Origin: Gallionellaceae bacterium
GTDB taxonomy: Bacteria > Pseudomonadota > Gammaproteobacteria > Burkholderiales > Thiobacillaceae
Direction of reading: 5' to 3'
DNA length: 64,000 nucleotides
Assembly (NCBI GenBank): GCA_028714875.1
Contig: JAQTLN010000004.1
Span: 62,001 to 126,000 of the forward strand
The position numbers were made by a program, and so were the translations under genes. Shown piece after piece: positions 27,527 through 34,738 of the stretch (position 1 is its first letter; each line of letters begins with the position of its first letter). The notes beneath the pieces were generated by a model that saw only the letters and a program-made list of their open reading frames with translations, did no database searches and had not been told where the DNA came from.

Positions 27527-28311
27527 CTCGGCTGCCCGCCCGCCTGTTTGCCTGCCTCCTGGCGGCAGTGCTCGCGGGCTGCGCCAGCACCCACAATTCC
27601 GCGCCGATTCGTGAGCGCGCGCATACCGCGTCGGATAAGGTAGCCGCCGGGTATTACCGCATCGTCCCCGGTGACACGCTCTACAAGATCGCCTTTGAAC
27701 AGGGGCAGGACACCCTCGATCTGGCGGCCTGGAACAATATCGCCGATCCTGACCGTATCCGTAGTGGTGATGTCCTGCGGGTGCAGCCGCAGCCCAAGCC
27801 GGTGGTCGCCACGACGCGCGCGTTGCCGGCCACGGCGACGGTGGAGACGAGGCCACTGGCGAAATCGGCGACCGCCACGCCGCCCGCCAGCAAGCCTGAG
27901 CCGACCGTGCCGACTCCCCCAGCCGTGGTGGAGGACGCCCCCCCCGATACCTGGTCCTGGCCCCTGCGTGGTCCGCTTCTGGCGCGCTTCGGCGATGGCT
28001 TGAGCAAGGGCATCGACATCGCCGGGCCGCGCGGCATGCCGGTACAGGCCGCGGCCGCCGGCCGCGTCGTCTATGCCGGCTCCGGCTTGCGGGGCTACGG
28101 AAAACTCATCATTATCCGCCACGGAAAAACCCTGCTTTCCGCCTATGCGCACAATGCGCGCATACTCGTTTCGGAAGGCCAGAATGTCGCGCGTGGCCAA
28201 GCGGTGGGCGAGATCGGCGATAGCGACACTGACCGGGTCAAGTTGCATTTCGAAATTCGCGAGCGGGGCAAACCCGTGGATCCGTTGATTTATCTTCCTA
28301 ATGCCGGTTAG
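27523..28311 (+). CDS. nlpD: NlpD-type lipoprotein: LysM plus degenerate M23/LytM domain
   Basis: The signal and lipobox LAAVLAGC can only be reached from a CTG codon at 27523, preceded by GGAGG at seven bases and overlapping the pcm stop as CTGA; the first standard start (GTG 27568) would cut off the signal peptide. The product would be 262 residues with a LysM domain ([29 protein letters not shown]), a Pro/Ala linker and a LytM domain. The first metal-binding His of LytM is missing (KGIDIAG), as in NlpD/EnvC activators of amidases, so it probably activates AmiC at the septum rather than cutting peptidoglycan. Confidence 0.88.
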   Translation: MTRLPARLFACLLAAVLAGCASTHNSAPIRERAHTASDKVAAGYYRIVPGDTLYKIAFEQGQDTLDLAAWNNIADPDRIRSGDVLRVQPQPKPVVATTRALPATATVETRPLAKSATATPPASKPEPTVPTPPAVVEDAPPDTWSWPLRGPLLARFGDGLSKGIDIAGPRGMPVQAAAAGRVVYAGSGLRGYGKLIIIRHGKTLLSAYAHNARILVSEGQNVARGQAVGEIGDSDTDRVKLHFEIRERGKPVDPLIYLPNAG

Positions 28312-28364
28312 CAGCCTGTCGGGTGCGCCGGCCAATACAAACCGACAGGTAAGCAGGAGCAACG

Positions 28365-29297
28365 ATGCAGGATGAACGCGATCCCGACGCGGAACCGGAA
28401 ATGCAGGAAATCCTGGACGAAAGCATCGTCCCTCCGCCTCCGGCCGAGGCTCATTACGAGTACGACGATCTCCCTGATGTCACCCAGATCTACCTCAACG
28501 AAATCGGCCGCGAGGGCCTGCTGACACCGGATCAGGAACGCGCCTTGTCGACCCGCGCGCGCGAAGGCGATTTTGCGGCGCGGCAGAAGATGATCGAGCA
28601 CAACCTGCGTCTGGTTGTGAACATCGCCAAGCACTACCTCAAACGCGGACTTTCCCTGCTGGACCTGATCGAGGAGGGCAATCTGGGGCTGATGCACGCG
28701 CTGGAGAAATTCGAGCCGGAACGCGGTTTTCGCTTCTCCACCTATGCCACCTGGTGGATACGCCAGAACATCGAGCGGGCGATCATGAACCAGTCGCGCA
28801 CCATCCGCTTGCCGGTGCATGTCATCAAGGAACTCAACATCTACCTGCGCGCGCAGCGGCATCTGGAAATGCATGGCGTGCCGGACGCCGGCCCGGAAGA
28901 AATCGCCGGCCTGACCGGTAAGCCGGTGGAAGAAGTGCGCCGGGTGCTCGCGCTGAACGACCGGGTCGCTTCACTGGATGCGCCGCTGGACATCGACCCC
29001 ACGCTGTCGATAGGTGAATCGATTGCCGACGAGCATTCGGAAAAGCCGGAAGACATGCTGCAAATGGCGGAAATCGAGCACTACGTGCGCGAATGGATGG
29101 CGGAACTCAGTGAAAAGCAGCGCTGGGTGATCGAATGCCGTTTCGGCCTCAATAACCAGGATGTCTGCACCCTGGAGCAATTGGCCGCGCAACTCGGCGT
29201 CACCCGCGAGCGGGTGCGCCAGATCCAGGTCGAGGCCCTGCAAGCCCTACGCCGCATCCTGCGGCGGCGTGGCGTCTCGAAGGATGGTTTGTTGTAG
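28365..29297 (+). CDS. rpoS: RNA polymerase sigma factor RpoS (sigma-38)
   Basis: The 310-residue protein has all sigma-70 regions: 1.2 ([17 protein letters not shown]), 2 ([55 protein letters not shown]), 3, and 4 ([28 protein letters not shown]). Length and position after nlpD identify RpoS, the general stress and stationary-phase sigma factor. In other species the main rpoS promoter lies inside nlpD. Confidence 0.95.
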   Translation: MQDERDPDAEPEMQEILDESIVPPPPAEAHYEYDDLPDVTQIYLNEIGREGLLTPDQERALSTRAREGDFAARQKMIEHNLRLVVNIAKHYLKRGLSLLDLIEEGNLGLMHALEKFEPERGFRFSTYATWWIRQNIERAIMNQSRTIRLPVHVIKELNIYLRAQRHLEMHGVPDAGPEEIAGLTGKPVEEVRRVLALNDRVASLDAPLDIDPTLSIGESIADEHSEKPEDMLQMAEIEHYVREWMAELSEKQRWVIECRFGLNNQDVCTLEQLAAQLGVTRERVRQIQVEALQALRRILRRRGVSKDGLL

Positions 29298-29328
29298 GCG
29301 CGCCGCCACGCACTCCCTGGCACGGTTC

Positions 29329-29410
29329 GCAGGATGTGGTGAGCGTAGCGAACCGCATCAAGTGCGTTCGCATCGCATGGTGCGGTTCGCTACGCTCACC
29401 ACACCCTACG
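29329..29410. repeat. Palindromic repeat, family B, after rpoS
   Basis: AGGATGTGGTGAGCGTAGCG and its inverse CGCTACGCTCACCACACCCT form a long hairpin between the convergent rpoS and pyrD genes, where it may help end both transcripts. Confidence 0.85.
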
Positions 29411-29453
29411 TCAACTGGGGCACGTTTCCACGGCGGGTTTACACCGGCGCGCG

Positions 29454-30470
29454 TCAGCGCAGGGCTTCCACGCACTCCCTGATCAGTTCCGGCCCGCGAT
29501 AGATGAGGCCGGTATAAATCTGTAGCAACTCGGCGCCGGCGGCGATTTTTTCGCGGGCGTCAGCGCCGCTGAGGATGCCGCCGGCACCGATGATCGGCAC
29601 CTCACCGGCCAGAGCGGTGTGGAAGGCCTTGATGATCCGGGTGGATTTCTCCCGCACCGGGGCGCCGGAGAGGCCGCCGGTTTCCTCGCCATGAGGCAGG
29701 TGTTCGACGCCGACGCGGGCCAGCGTGGTGTTGGTGGCGATCAGCGCGTCGATGCGGTGTTTGCGGAACAGCGCGGCCATATCGGCGATCTGCTGGTCTT
29801 CCAGGTCGGGGGCGATCTTCACGGCGACCGGCATGGTTTTGCCATGTACATCGGCCAGACGGTTCTGCTCCGCCTTGATTCTGCCCAACAGCGCATCCAG
29901 TTCGTCACCGCCTTGCAGGGCGCGCAGGTTCTTGGTGTTGGGCGAGGAGATGTTGATGGTGACGAAAGCGACCTTGCCGTAGAGCTTGTTCAACAGAATC
30001 AGGTAATCGTCGGCCGCGCGTTCGATCGGCGTGTCGAAGTTCTTGCCCAGGTTGACACCGATGATGCCCCGGAAACGGCTCGCCTCCAGATTGCGCAGCA
30101 GATGGTCCACGCCCAGGTTGTTGAATCCCATGCGGTTGATGATGGCCGAGGCGGCGGGCAGGCGGAACAGGCGCGGCTTCGGGTTGCCCGGTTGTGGCCG
30201 CGGCGTCACCGCGCCCAGTTCGAGAAAGCCGAAGCCGAGCGCGGCCAGCGCGTCGATGGCCTCGCCGTTCTTGTCGAGGCCGGCGGCCATGCCGATCGGA
30301 TTGGGGAAATCCAGACCCATGACCCGGCGCGGCGCGTCAGACACAGCCGGCAAAAAGGGTTTGAGCAGCCCGAGCGCATGCAGATTGCGCAGCCCGGTGA
30401 GGGTGAGGTTATGCGCGGTTTCCGGGTCGAGCTGGAATAGCAGGGGGCGAAGCAGGGGGTAGAGGTTCAC
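29454..30470 (-). CDS. pyrD: Dihydroorotate dehydrogenase (quinone), class 2
   Basis: The 338-residue enzyme oxidises dihydroorotate to orotate in pyrimidine synthesis and passes electrons to quinone. The N-terminal amphipathic helix ([22 protein letters not shown]) marks the membrane-associated class 2. The catalytic serine lies in [11 protein letters not shown], and FMN contacts lie in [21 protein letters not shown] and [17 protein letters not shown]. Full length. Flanked on both sides by family B repeats. Confidence 0.96.
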   Translation of the reverse strand: MNLYPLLRPLLFQLDPETAHNLTLTGLRNLHALGLLKPFLPAVSDAPRRVMGLDFPNPIGMAAGLDKNGEAIDALAALGFGFLELGAVTPRPQPGNPKPRLFRLPAASAIINRMGFNNLGVDHLLRNLEASRFRGIIGVNLGKNFDTPIERAADDYLILLNKLYGKVAFVTINISSPNTKNLRALQGGDELDALLGRIKAEQNRLADVHGKTMPVAVKIAPDLEDQQIADMAALFRKHRIDALIATNTTLARVGVEHLPHGEETGGLSGAPVREKSTRIIKAFHTALAGEVPIIGAGGILSGADAREKIAAGAELLQIYTGLIYRGPELIRECVEALR

Positions 30471-30564
30471 GGGGCGGCGGGTAGCGTCAGTCGAGCCGCG
30501 AGTTTAGCCGGGGTGGGCGGTCCCGTGGCCGCGCCAGGCATTACCGTTCAGGCTCCTTGCGGTT

Positions 30565-30648
30565 TGTAGGGTGTGGTGAGCGCAGCGAACCGCACCATGC
30601 AATGCGACCGTATTTGAAGCGGTTCGCTGTGCTCACCACATCCTACGA
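30565..30648. repeat. Palindromic repeat, family B, upstream of pyrD
   Basis: TGTAGGGTGTGGTGAGCGCA pairs with TGTGCTCACCACATCCTACG. It lies between pyrD and the diguanylate cyclase gene, both on the minus strand. Confidence 0.85.
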
Positions 30649-30668
30649 ACCTCTGTCCGACTGGTCTG

Positions 30669-31553
30669 CTAGGCCCAGATTTCCACGCGATTGCGCCCTT
30701 GTTCCTTGGCGCGGATCAGGGCCATGTCGGCGGTGGCGATGCTTTCCTCCACCGGCAGGCGCGAATTCATTTCGGCGACACCGAATGAGGCGGTGGCGAA
30801 GAAGGTTTCGCCGCTGGGTAGACGAATGGGCAGGCGCTCCAGGCCGGCGCGGATGCGTTCCACCACGATGACGGCTTCCTTCAGCGGCGTTCCCGGCAGG
30901 CAGACGAGGAATTCCTCGCCGCCATAGCGATAGATGGAATCGTATTTGCGTAGCACCCCGGTGACGAACTTCATGCCCTGCCTCAGCACGGCATCGCCCG
31001 CCGGGTGGCCGAGGTCGTCGTTGACGCGCTTGAAACGGTCGAAATCGAGCAGGCACAGGCAGCACGGACGCTGGATGCGCAAGGCGCGCTCCTGCTCCTC
31101 GCGCAGGCGCAGCATCATGCCGCGCCGGGTGGCGCAGCCGGTCAGGCTGTCGGTGGTGAGTAGTTCGCCGATGATCTCCAGTTGCAGGCGGCGCAGGATG
31201 GTGTTGAGGCGCAGCGCCAGGTCGATGCACTGGTCGTAAAGCTCGGGCGCCGGGCGCCGTTGATCGACGATGCTCAACAACGCCAGGCGGGCGCTTGCGT
31301 GCATGGCCTGCTGGGTGATGCCGAGATTCTGAAAATCCGGCGTGCTTTCCAGCACATAGGGTTCCTGGCTGTAATACCACTGGCCGAACGGGGAGCGCAG
31401 GTGCGCGTCGCTTTCCAGATCGCTGTGATTGACTTGCCCGCCGCACACCAGCGTGCGGTTCATCTGTTTGAACCAGGCCAGATGCGCGGCAATGATGACT
31501 TCCAGTTCTTCGGTGATGCGCTGGATTTCTTCGCGTTCCAGGGGCAGGGACAT
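30669..31553 (-). CDS. Diguanylate cyclase with CZB-like zinc-sensing N-terminus (DgcZ/YdeH-like)
   Basis: The 294-residue protein has a four-helix N-terminal domain resembling the CZB domain of E. coli DgcZ (HLAWFKQM, SPFGQWYYS, MHASARLAL) and a C-terminal GGDEF domain with GGEEF and an RxxD inhibitory site (RKYD). It should make c-di-GMP. In DgcZ zinc is held by three His and one Cys; here His24 and the MH histidine are kept, but the Cys and one His appear substituted, so zinc control may be lost or changed. It has no membrane segment. Confidence 0.87.
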   Translation of the reverse strand: MSLPLEREEIQRITEELEVIIAAHLAWFKQMNRTLVCGGQVNHSDLESDAHLRSPFGQWYYSQEPYVLESTPDFQNLGITQQAMHASARLALLSIVDQRRPAPELYDQCIDLALRLNTILRRLQLEIIGELLTTDSLTGCATRRGMMLRLREEQERALRIQRPCCLCLLDFDRFKRVNDDLGHPAGDAVLRQGMKFVTGVLRKYDSIYRYGGEEFLVCLPGTPLKEAVIVVERIRAGLERLPIRLPSGETFFATASFGVAEMNSRLPVEESIATADMALIRAKEQGRNRVEIWA

Positions 31554-31652
31554 GGTGGCCGGTCAGTGTTGTTGTAGTCCGTAATATCGGCCGCGATGGG
31601 GAAGTCTTGAGTAGGGTTTTAGGCACTGGAAAAAACTAAAACCACAATCTGG

Positions 31653-31669
31653 TTAAGGTTCAGTTAAGG
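31653..31669 (+). promoter_or_regulatory. QseB/PmrA-type direct-repeat box upstream of the SHP operon
   Basis: TTAAGG-TTCAG-TTAAGG is a direct repeat with 11-bp period; read on the other strand it is CTTAA-N6-CTTAA, the box recognised by PmrA/QseB-type OmpR-family regulators. It ends 46 bases before the SHP start codon. A nearly identical arrangement occurs at 33888-33904. Confidence 0.7.
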
Positions 31670-31715
31670 CTCGTGGCAAGAATGGCCGCCATACCTTCTC
31701 AAACAGGAAGTGGCC

Positions 31716-32132
31716 ATGTACCGAATCTCATCGCTCCTCGTCCTCACCGCCGTCCTCGCCACGTCCTCGCTGCCCGCTCTGGCGCAACCCGGCATCAGCG
31801 CCGCTTTGCTCGACAGCTACCGCGTCACGGCCAGGCAGGAGGAACCCGGTTTCCGTGATTTCTCCGCACAGCGCGGCGAGACCTTCTTCCACGCGAAAAA
31901 CGGCGACGTGAGTTGCGCCTCCTGCCACACCGATAGTCCTAATAATCGCGGCAAGCATGCCAGGACCGGCAAGGTCATCGAAGCGCTGGCCCCGGCCGCC
32001 AATGCGCAACGCCTGACTGACCCGGCCAAGGTGGAAAAGTGGTTCAAGCGCAATTGCAACGATGTGCTGCAACGCGCCTGCACCGCCAGGGAAAAAGGTG
32101 ATTTCGTCACCTGGCTGCTTTCCGTTAAATAA
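31716..32132 (+). CDS. shp: SHP-like monoheme cytochrome c (DUF1924)
   Basis: The 138-residue protein has a signal peptide to about residue 22, heme motif CASCH, and the conserved block GKHARTGKVIEALAPAANAQRLTDPAKVEKWFKRNCNDV plus the C-terminal CTAREKGDF, which define the DUF1924 or sphaeroides-heme-protein family. SHPs have an unusual Asn axial ligand that leaves to let oxygen or NO bind; an Asn in RNCND is the likely ligand. AGGA precedes the ATG. It leads a run of shp, dhc and cytochrome b561-dhc. Confidence 0.85.
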   Translation: MYRISSLLVLTAVLATSSLPALAQPGISAALLDSYRVTARQEEPGFRDFSAQRGETFFHAKNGDVSCASCHTDSPNNRGKHARTGKVIEALAPAANAQRLTDPAKVEKWFKRNCNDVLQRACTAREKGDFVTWLLSVK

Positions 32133-32143
32133 CGAGCAACGCC

Positions 32144-32602
32144 ATGAAAACCCTGTTCAGTCTGATTCTGGCCTTTGCCGGTTTGACCACTTTTTCAGCC
32201 CTGGCCGACGAACGCCGCCTGTTGCCCGTCAAGCCGAGCGCGGAATGGAAACAGGAATGCGGCGCCTGCCACCTGGCTTTCCCGCCTCGCCTGCTGCCGG
32301 CCGAATCCTGGCGCAAGATGATGGGCAGCCTGGATCAGCACTTCGGTACCGATGCCTCGCTCTCTCCTCGGGAAAACCGCGAGATCACCGATTTCCTGGT
32401 CAAGAATGCCGCCAGCCGCTGGCGATCACCCACCGCGCCGTCGCGCATCACGGAAACCGCGCATTTTCTGCATGAGCACGACGAGATTGCCGCCGCTGTC
32501 TGGAAGCGCGCCGTGATCAAGAGCCCATCCAATTGCGCCGCCTGCCACCCGGCGGCCGACCACGGCGATTTCAACGAACACCGCGTGCGCATTCCGCGCT
32601 GA
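32144..32602 (+). CDS. dhc: DHC-type diheme cytochrome c
   Basis: The 152-residue protein has a signal peptide (cleavage near residue 21) and two heme motifs, CGACH and CAACH. The spacing and the motif SRITETAHFLHEHDEIAAAVW match diheme cytochrome c DHC, the electron donor of SHP. It follows the SHP gene by 11 bases. The C-terminal half of the next gene is homologous to it. Confidence 0.88.
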   Translation: MKTLFSLILAFAGLTTFSALADERRLLPVKPSAEWKQECGACHLAFPPRLLPAESWRKMMGSLDQHFGTDASLSPRENREITDFLVKNAASRWRSPTAPSRITETAHFLHEHDEIAAAVWKRAVIKSPSNCAACHPAADHGDFNEHRVRIPR

Positions 32603-32678
32603 GGCTGGCCGCTGATGGGCCGCGTCTCGATTCATTCCTCCCACGGCGGCACCGGCATGGGTGGTACCGGCTGCCTCC

Positions 32679-32709
32679 TGTAGCGCCGGCATCCTTGCCG
32701 GCGTTACAG
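32679..32709. repeat. Short palindromic repeat, family C
   Basis: TGTAGCGCCGGCATCCTTGC followed by CGGCGTTACA forms a hairpin in the 168-base gap between dhc and the cytochrome b561 gene. Confidence 0.75.
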
Positions 32710-32770
32710 GTGCCGGCTGTTATGGCCGCGCGCCGATGACTCACTGAATTCGCCGATCAAAGGAAATCGT

Positions 32771-33865
32771 ATGAATACCATCTTGATCTGGGACTTACCT
32801 CTGCGACTGTTCCACTGGCTGTTCGCGGCCAGCTTTGCTGGCGCCTGGCTGACGGCGGAATCTGACGAATGGCTATCGCTGCACACCTTCCTCGGCTATC
32901 TCATGCTGGGCTTGATTGCGTTTCGCCTGATATGGGGACTGATCGGTAGCCGCTACGCGCGTTTTTCTTCTTTTTCTTACGGCCCGCGAGCGGGTCTGGC
33001 GTACCTACGCCAGGTACTGAGCGGTACGGCCACGCGCCACCTTGGCCACAACCCGGCGGGCAGCCAGGCGGTGTTCCTTCTCCTCGGACTGGGCTTGCTG
33101 GTGGGCTTGAGCGGTTTGTTTGTGCAGGGCGGCGAGGAGCAGCACGGCGCGGCGGCGGGAGTGCTCGGCTACGCGCTCGGCAAGGCGATCAAGGAGGGCC
33201 ACGAGTTCCTCGCTGAACTGATGCTGCTGCTGGTGTTCGCACACCTCGCCGGTGTGGCGCTGGAAAGCTGGTTGCATCGTGAAAATCTGCCGCGCGCCAT
33301 GGTGAACGGCAGGAAAGCGGCTGCGGCTGATGCGCCGGCCGTGCGCCCCCATACCCTGGTTGCCGCGCTGTTGCTGCTGGCCGTGGCGGCATTCTCCGCC
33401 TGGTGGTTCCAGTATCGCGGCAGTGAAACCGGCCTCGCCTTCATCGGCAAGAAACTCCCCGAGAGCGCGCTCTGGCGGGAAGAGTGCGGTAGTTGCCACC
33501 AGGCTTTCCACCCCAGCCTGCTGCCGGCGCGTTCCTGGAAAAGTCTGCTGGCGCAACAGGGCCGTCACTTTGGCGACGACCTCGGGCTGGACGACGCCAC
33601 CCTTGCCCAACTACTTGCCTTCGCCGTGCCCAATGCCGCGGAACAGGGCGCGACCGAAGCCGCCTGGAAGATCAATCGTTCCGTGCCGGCGAACAGCACA
33701 CCGACGCGCATCACGGAAACCCCGTACTGGGTCAAGAAACACCATGAGATCGCCACCGCCGACTGGAACAAACCCAAGGTGAAGAGCAAGGCCAACTGCG
33801 CCGCCTGCCACCTGGATGCAGAAGCAGGCAGCTATGAGGACGCGGCGATGCGGATACCGGGGTGA
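32771..33865 (+). CDS. Cytochrome b561 fused to a DHC-type diheme cytochrome c
   Basis: The 364-residue protein starts with a four-helix cytochrome b561 domain (IWDLPLRLFHWLFAASFAGAWL, LHTFLGYLMLGLIAFRLIWG, and the EFLAELMLLLVFAHLAGVALESW helix with His ligands), then a further membrane helix near residue 195 and a periplasmic C-terminal DHC domain with CGSCH and CAACH. It would take electrons from quinol in the membrane and pass them through its own DHC domain to free DHC and SHP, giving a complete small electron chain to a ligand-binding cytochrome. Confidence 0.88.
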   Translation: MNTILIWDLPLRLFHWLFAASFAGAWLTAESDEWLSLHTFLGYLMLGLIAFRLIWGLIGSRYARFSSFSYGPRAGLAYLRQVLSGTATRHLGHNPAGSQAVFLLLGLGLLVGLSGLFVQGGEEQHGAAAGVLGYALGKAIKEGHEFLAELMLLLVFAHLAGVALESWLHRENLPRAMVNGRKAAAADAPAVRPHTLVAALLLLAVAAFSAWWFQYRGSETGLAFIGKKLPESALWREECGSCHQAFHPSLLPARSWKSLLAQQGRHFGDDLGLDDATLAQLLAFAVPNAAEQGATEAAWKINRSVPANSTPTRITETPYWVKKHHEIATADWNKPKVKSKANCAACHLDAEAGSYEDAAMRIPG

Positions 33866-33887
33866 GGCTGAATCCGGGGCGCCGGTT

Positions 33888-33904
33888 TTAAGGTTCGATT
33901 AATC
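33888..33904 (+). promoter_or_regulatory. Second QseB/PmrA-type direct-repeat box
   Basis: TTAAGG-TTCGA-TTAATC has the same 11-bp period and nearly the same spacer as the box at 31653 and lies 45 bases before the ATG at 33950. It implies common control of the two transcripts by the OmpR-family regulator encoded at 38407. Confidence 0.65.
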
Positions 33905-33949
33905 CTCGCCTCGCACACTGCGCCACATCACTTGGAACCGGATCGCACC

Positions 33950-34738
33950 ATGCAAGCGCTGGCCCGCATTTCTCCCGTTTTTTCGTCAACATCCCCGACT
34001 TCGGCCGCCAGCCTCATCGCGGCCGACTCACCGCGCCGCGCCGAAGCGGAGACGTTCATCCAGGATGTTTTTGCCGCGCATTACGGCGCGCGCGTGGCGT
34101 CTTTTGCCCCCGACATCATGCTGCTGGAGCGGAACGGAAAACCCGGCGCGGCCGCCGGTTGGCGTGGCGCGGCGAGCGGACGGCTGTTTCTGGAAAGCTA
34201 TCTGGAACAACCCGCCGAAGCTTTGATTTCGCGTCTGGCCGGGCATACGGTGGCGCGCGAGCATGTGGTGGAAGTCGGTCATCTGGCCGCGCTCCAGGCC
34301 GGCGGTGGGGTGCGCATGATTCTTACCCTGGCGGGCCATCTCGACCGTCTCGGTTACGAGTGGGTGATCTTTACCGCCACCCGGGAACTCATCGGCATTT
34401 TTACAAAAATGGGCCTGCCGCCGCTGGCGCTGGCGGTAGCCGATCCCGACCGCCTGGGTGAGGCGGCGCGGGATTGGGGGCGCTATTACGACACCCGGCC
34501 GATCGTGGTTGCCGGCCGCATCCGCCTGGCTTTGGAAAAGGAGCCTTTCACATTGACGGGTGATGCGGTTGGCGCGGCGCTTCCCCCCTTTGTCAAAGGG
34601 GGGGCAGGGGGGATTTCTGAGGCGGCCACTCAGGCAAATGTTGCTAAATCCCCCTCAATCCCCCTTTGGGAAAGGGGGAGGCCACTCCCTCAGGCGCTTG
34701 CTGTCGCATCACCCGTTAATGAGATGTCTCAGGGATGA
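33950..34738 (+). CDS. Thermostable-hemolysin family protein (GNAT/autoinducer-synthase-like fold)
   Basis: The core (about residues 15-200) matches the T_hemolysin family, whose fold is related to acyltransferases: ADSPRRAEAETFIQDVFAAHYGARVASFAPDIMLLERNG, then LESYLEQP and REHVVEVGHLA, and IFTATRELIGIFTKMGLPPLALA. Despite the family name, no haemolytic activity can be inferred. The last about 60 residues are the translation of an inserted repeat element and not a protein domain. The stop overlaps the ligase start as ATGA, so it is the first gene of a tightly coupled operon. An ATG with box at 33888 is preferred over an upstream TTG. Confidence 0.75.
   Translation: MQALARISPVFSSTSPTSAASLIAADSPRRAEAETFIQDVFAAHYGARVASFAPDIMLLERNGKPGAAAGWRGAASGRLFLESYLEQPAEALISRLAGHTVAREHVVEVGHLAALQAGGGVRMILTLAGHLDRLGYEWVIFTATRELIGIFTKMGLPPLALAVADPDRLGEAARDWGRYYDTRPIVVAGRIRLALEKEPFTLTGDAVGAALPPFVKGGAGGISEAATQANVAKSPSIPLWERGRPLPQALAVASPVNEMSQG
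34553..34735. repeat. MITE-like element forming the 3' end of the hemolysin-like gene
   Basis: It begins TTGACGGGTGATGCG and ends CGCATCACCCGTTAA, with inner inverted units CCCCCCTTTGTCAAAGGGGGG and CCCCCTTTGGGAAAGGGGG. The reading frame of the hemolysin-like gene passes through all of it and stops just past its right end, where the ligase gene begins. Confidence 0.85.
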
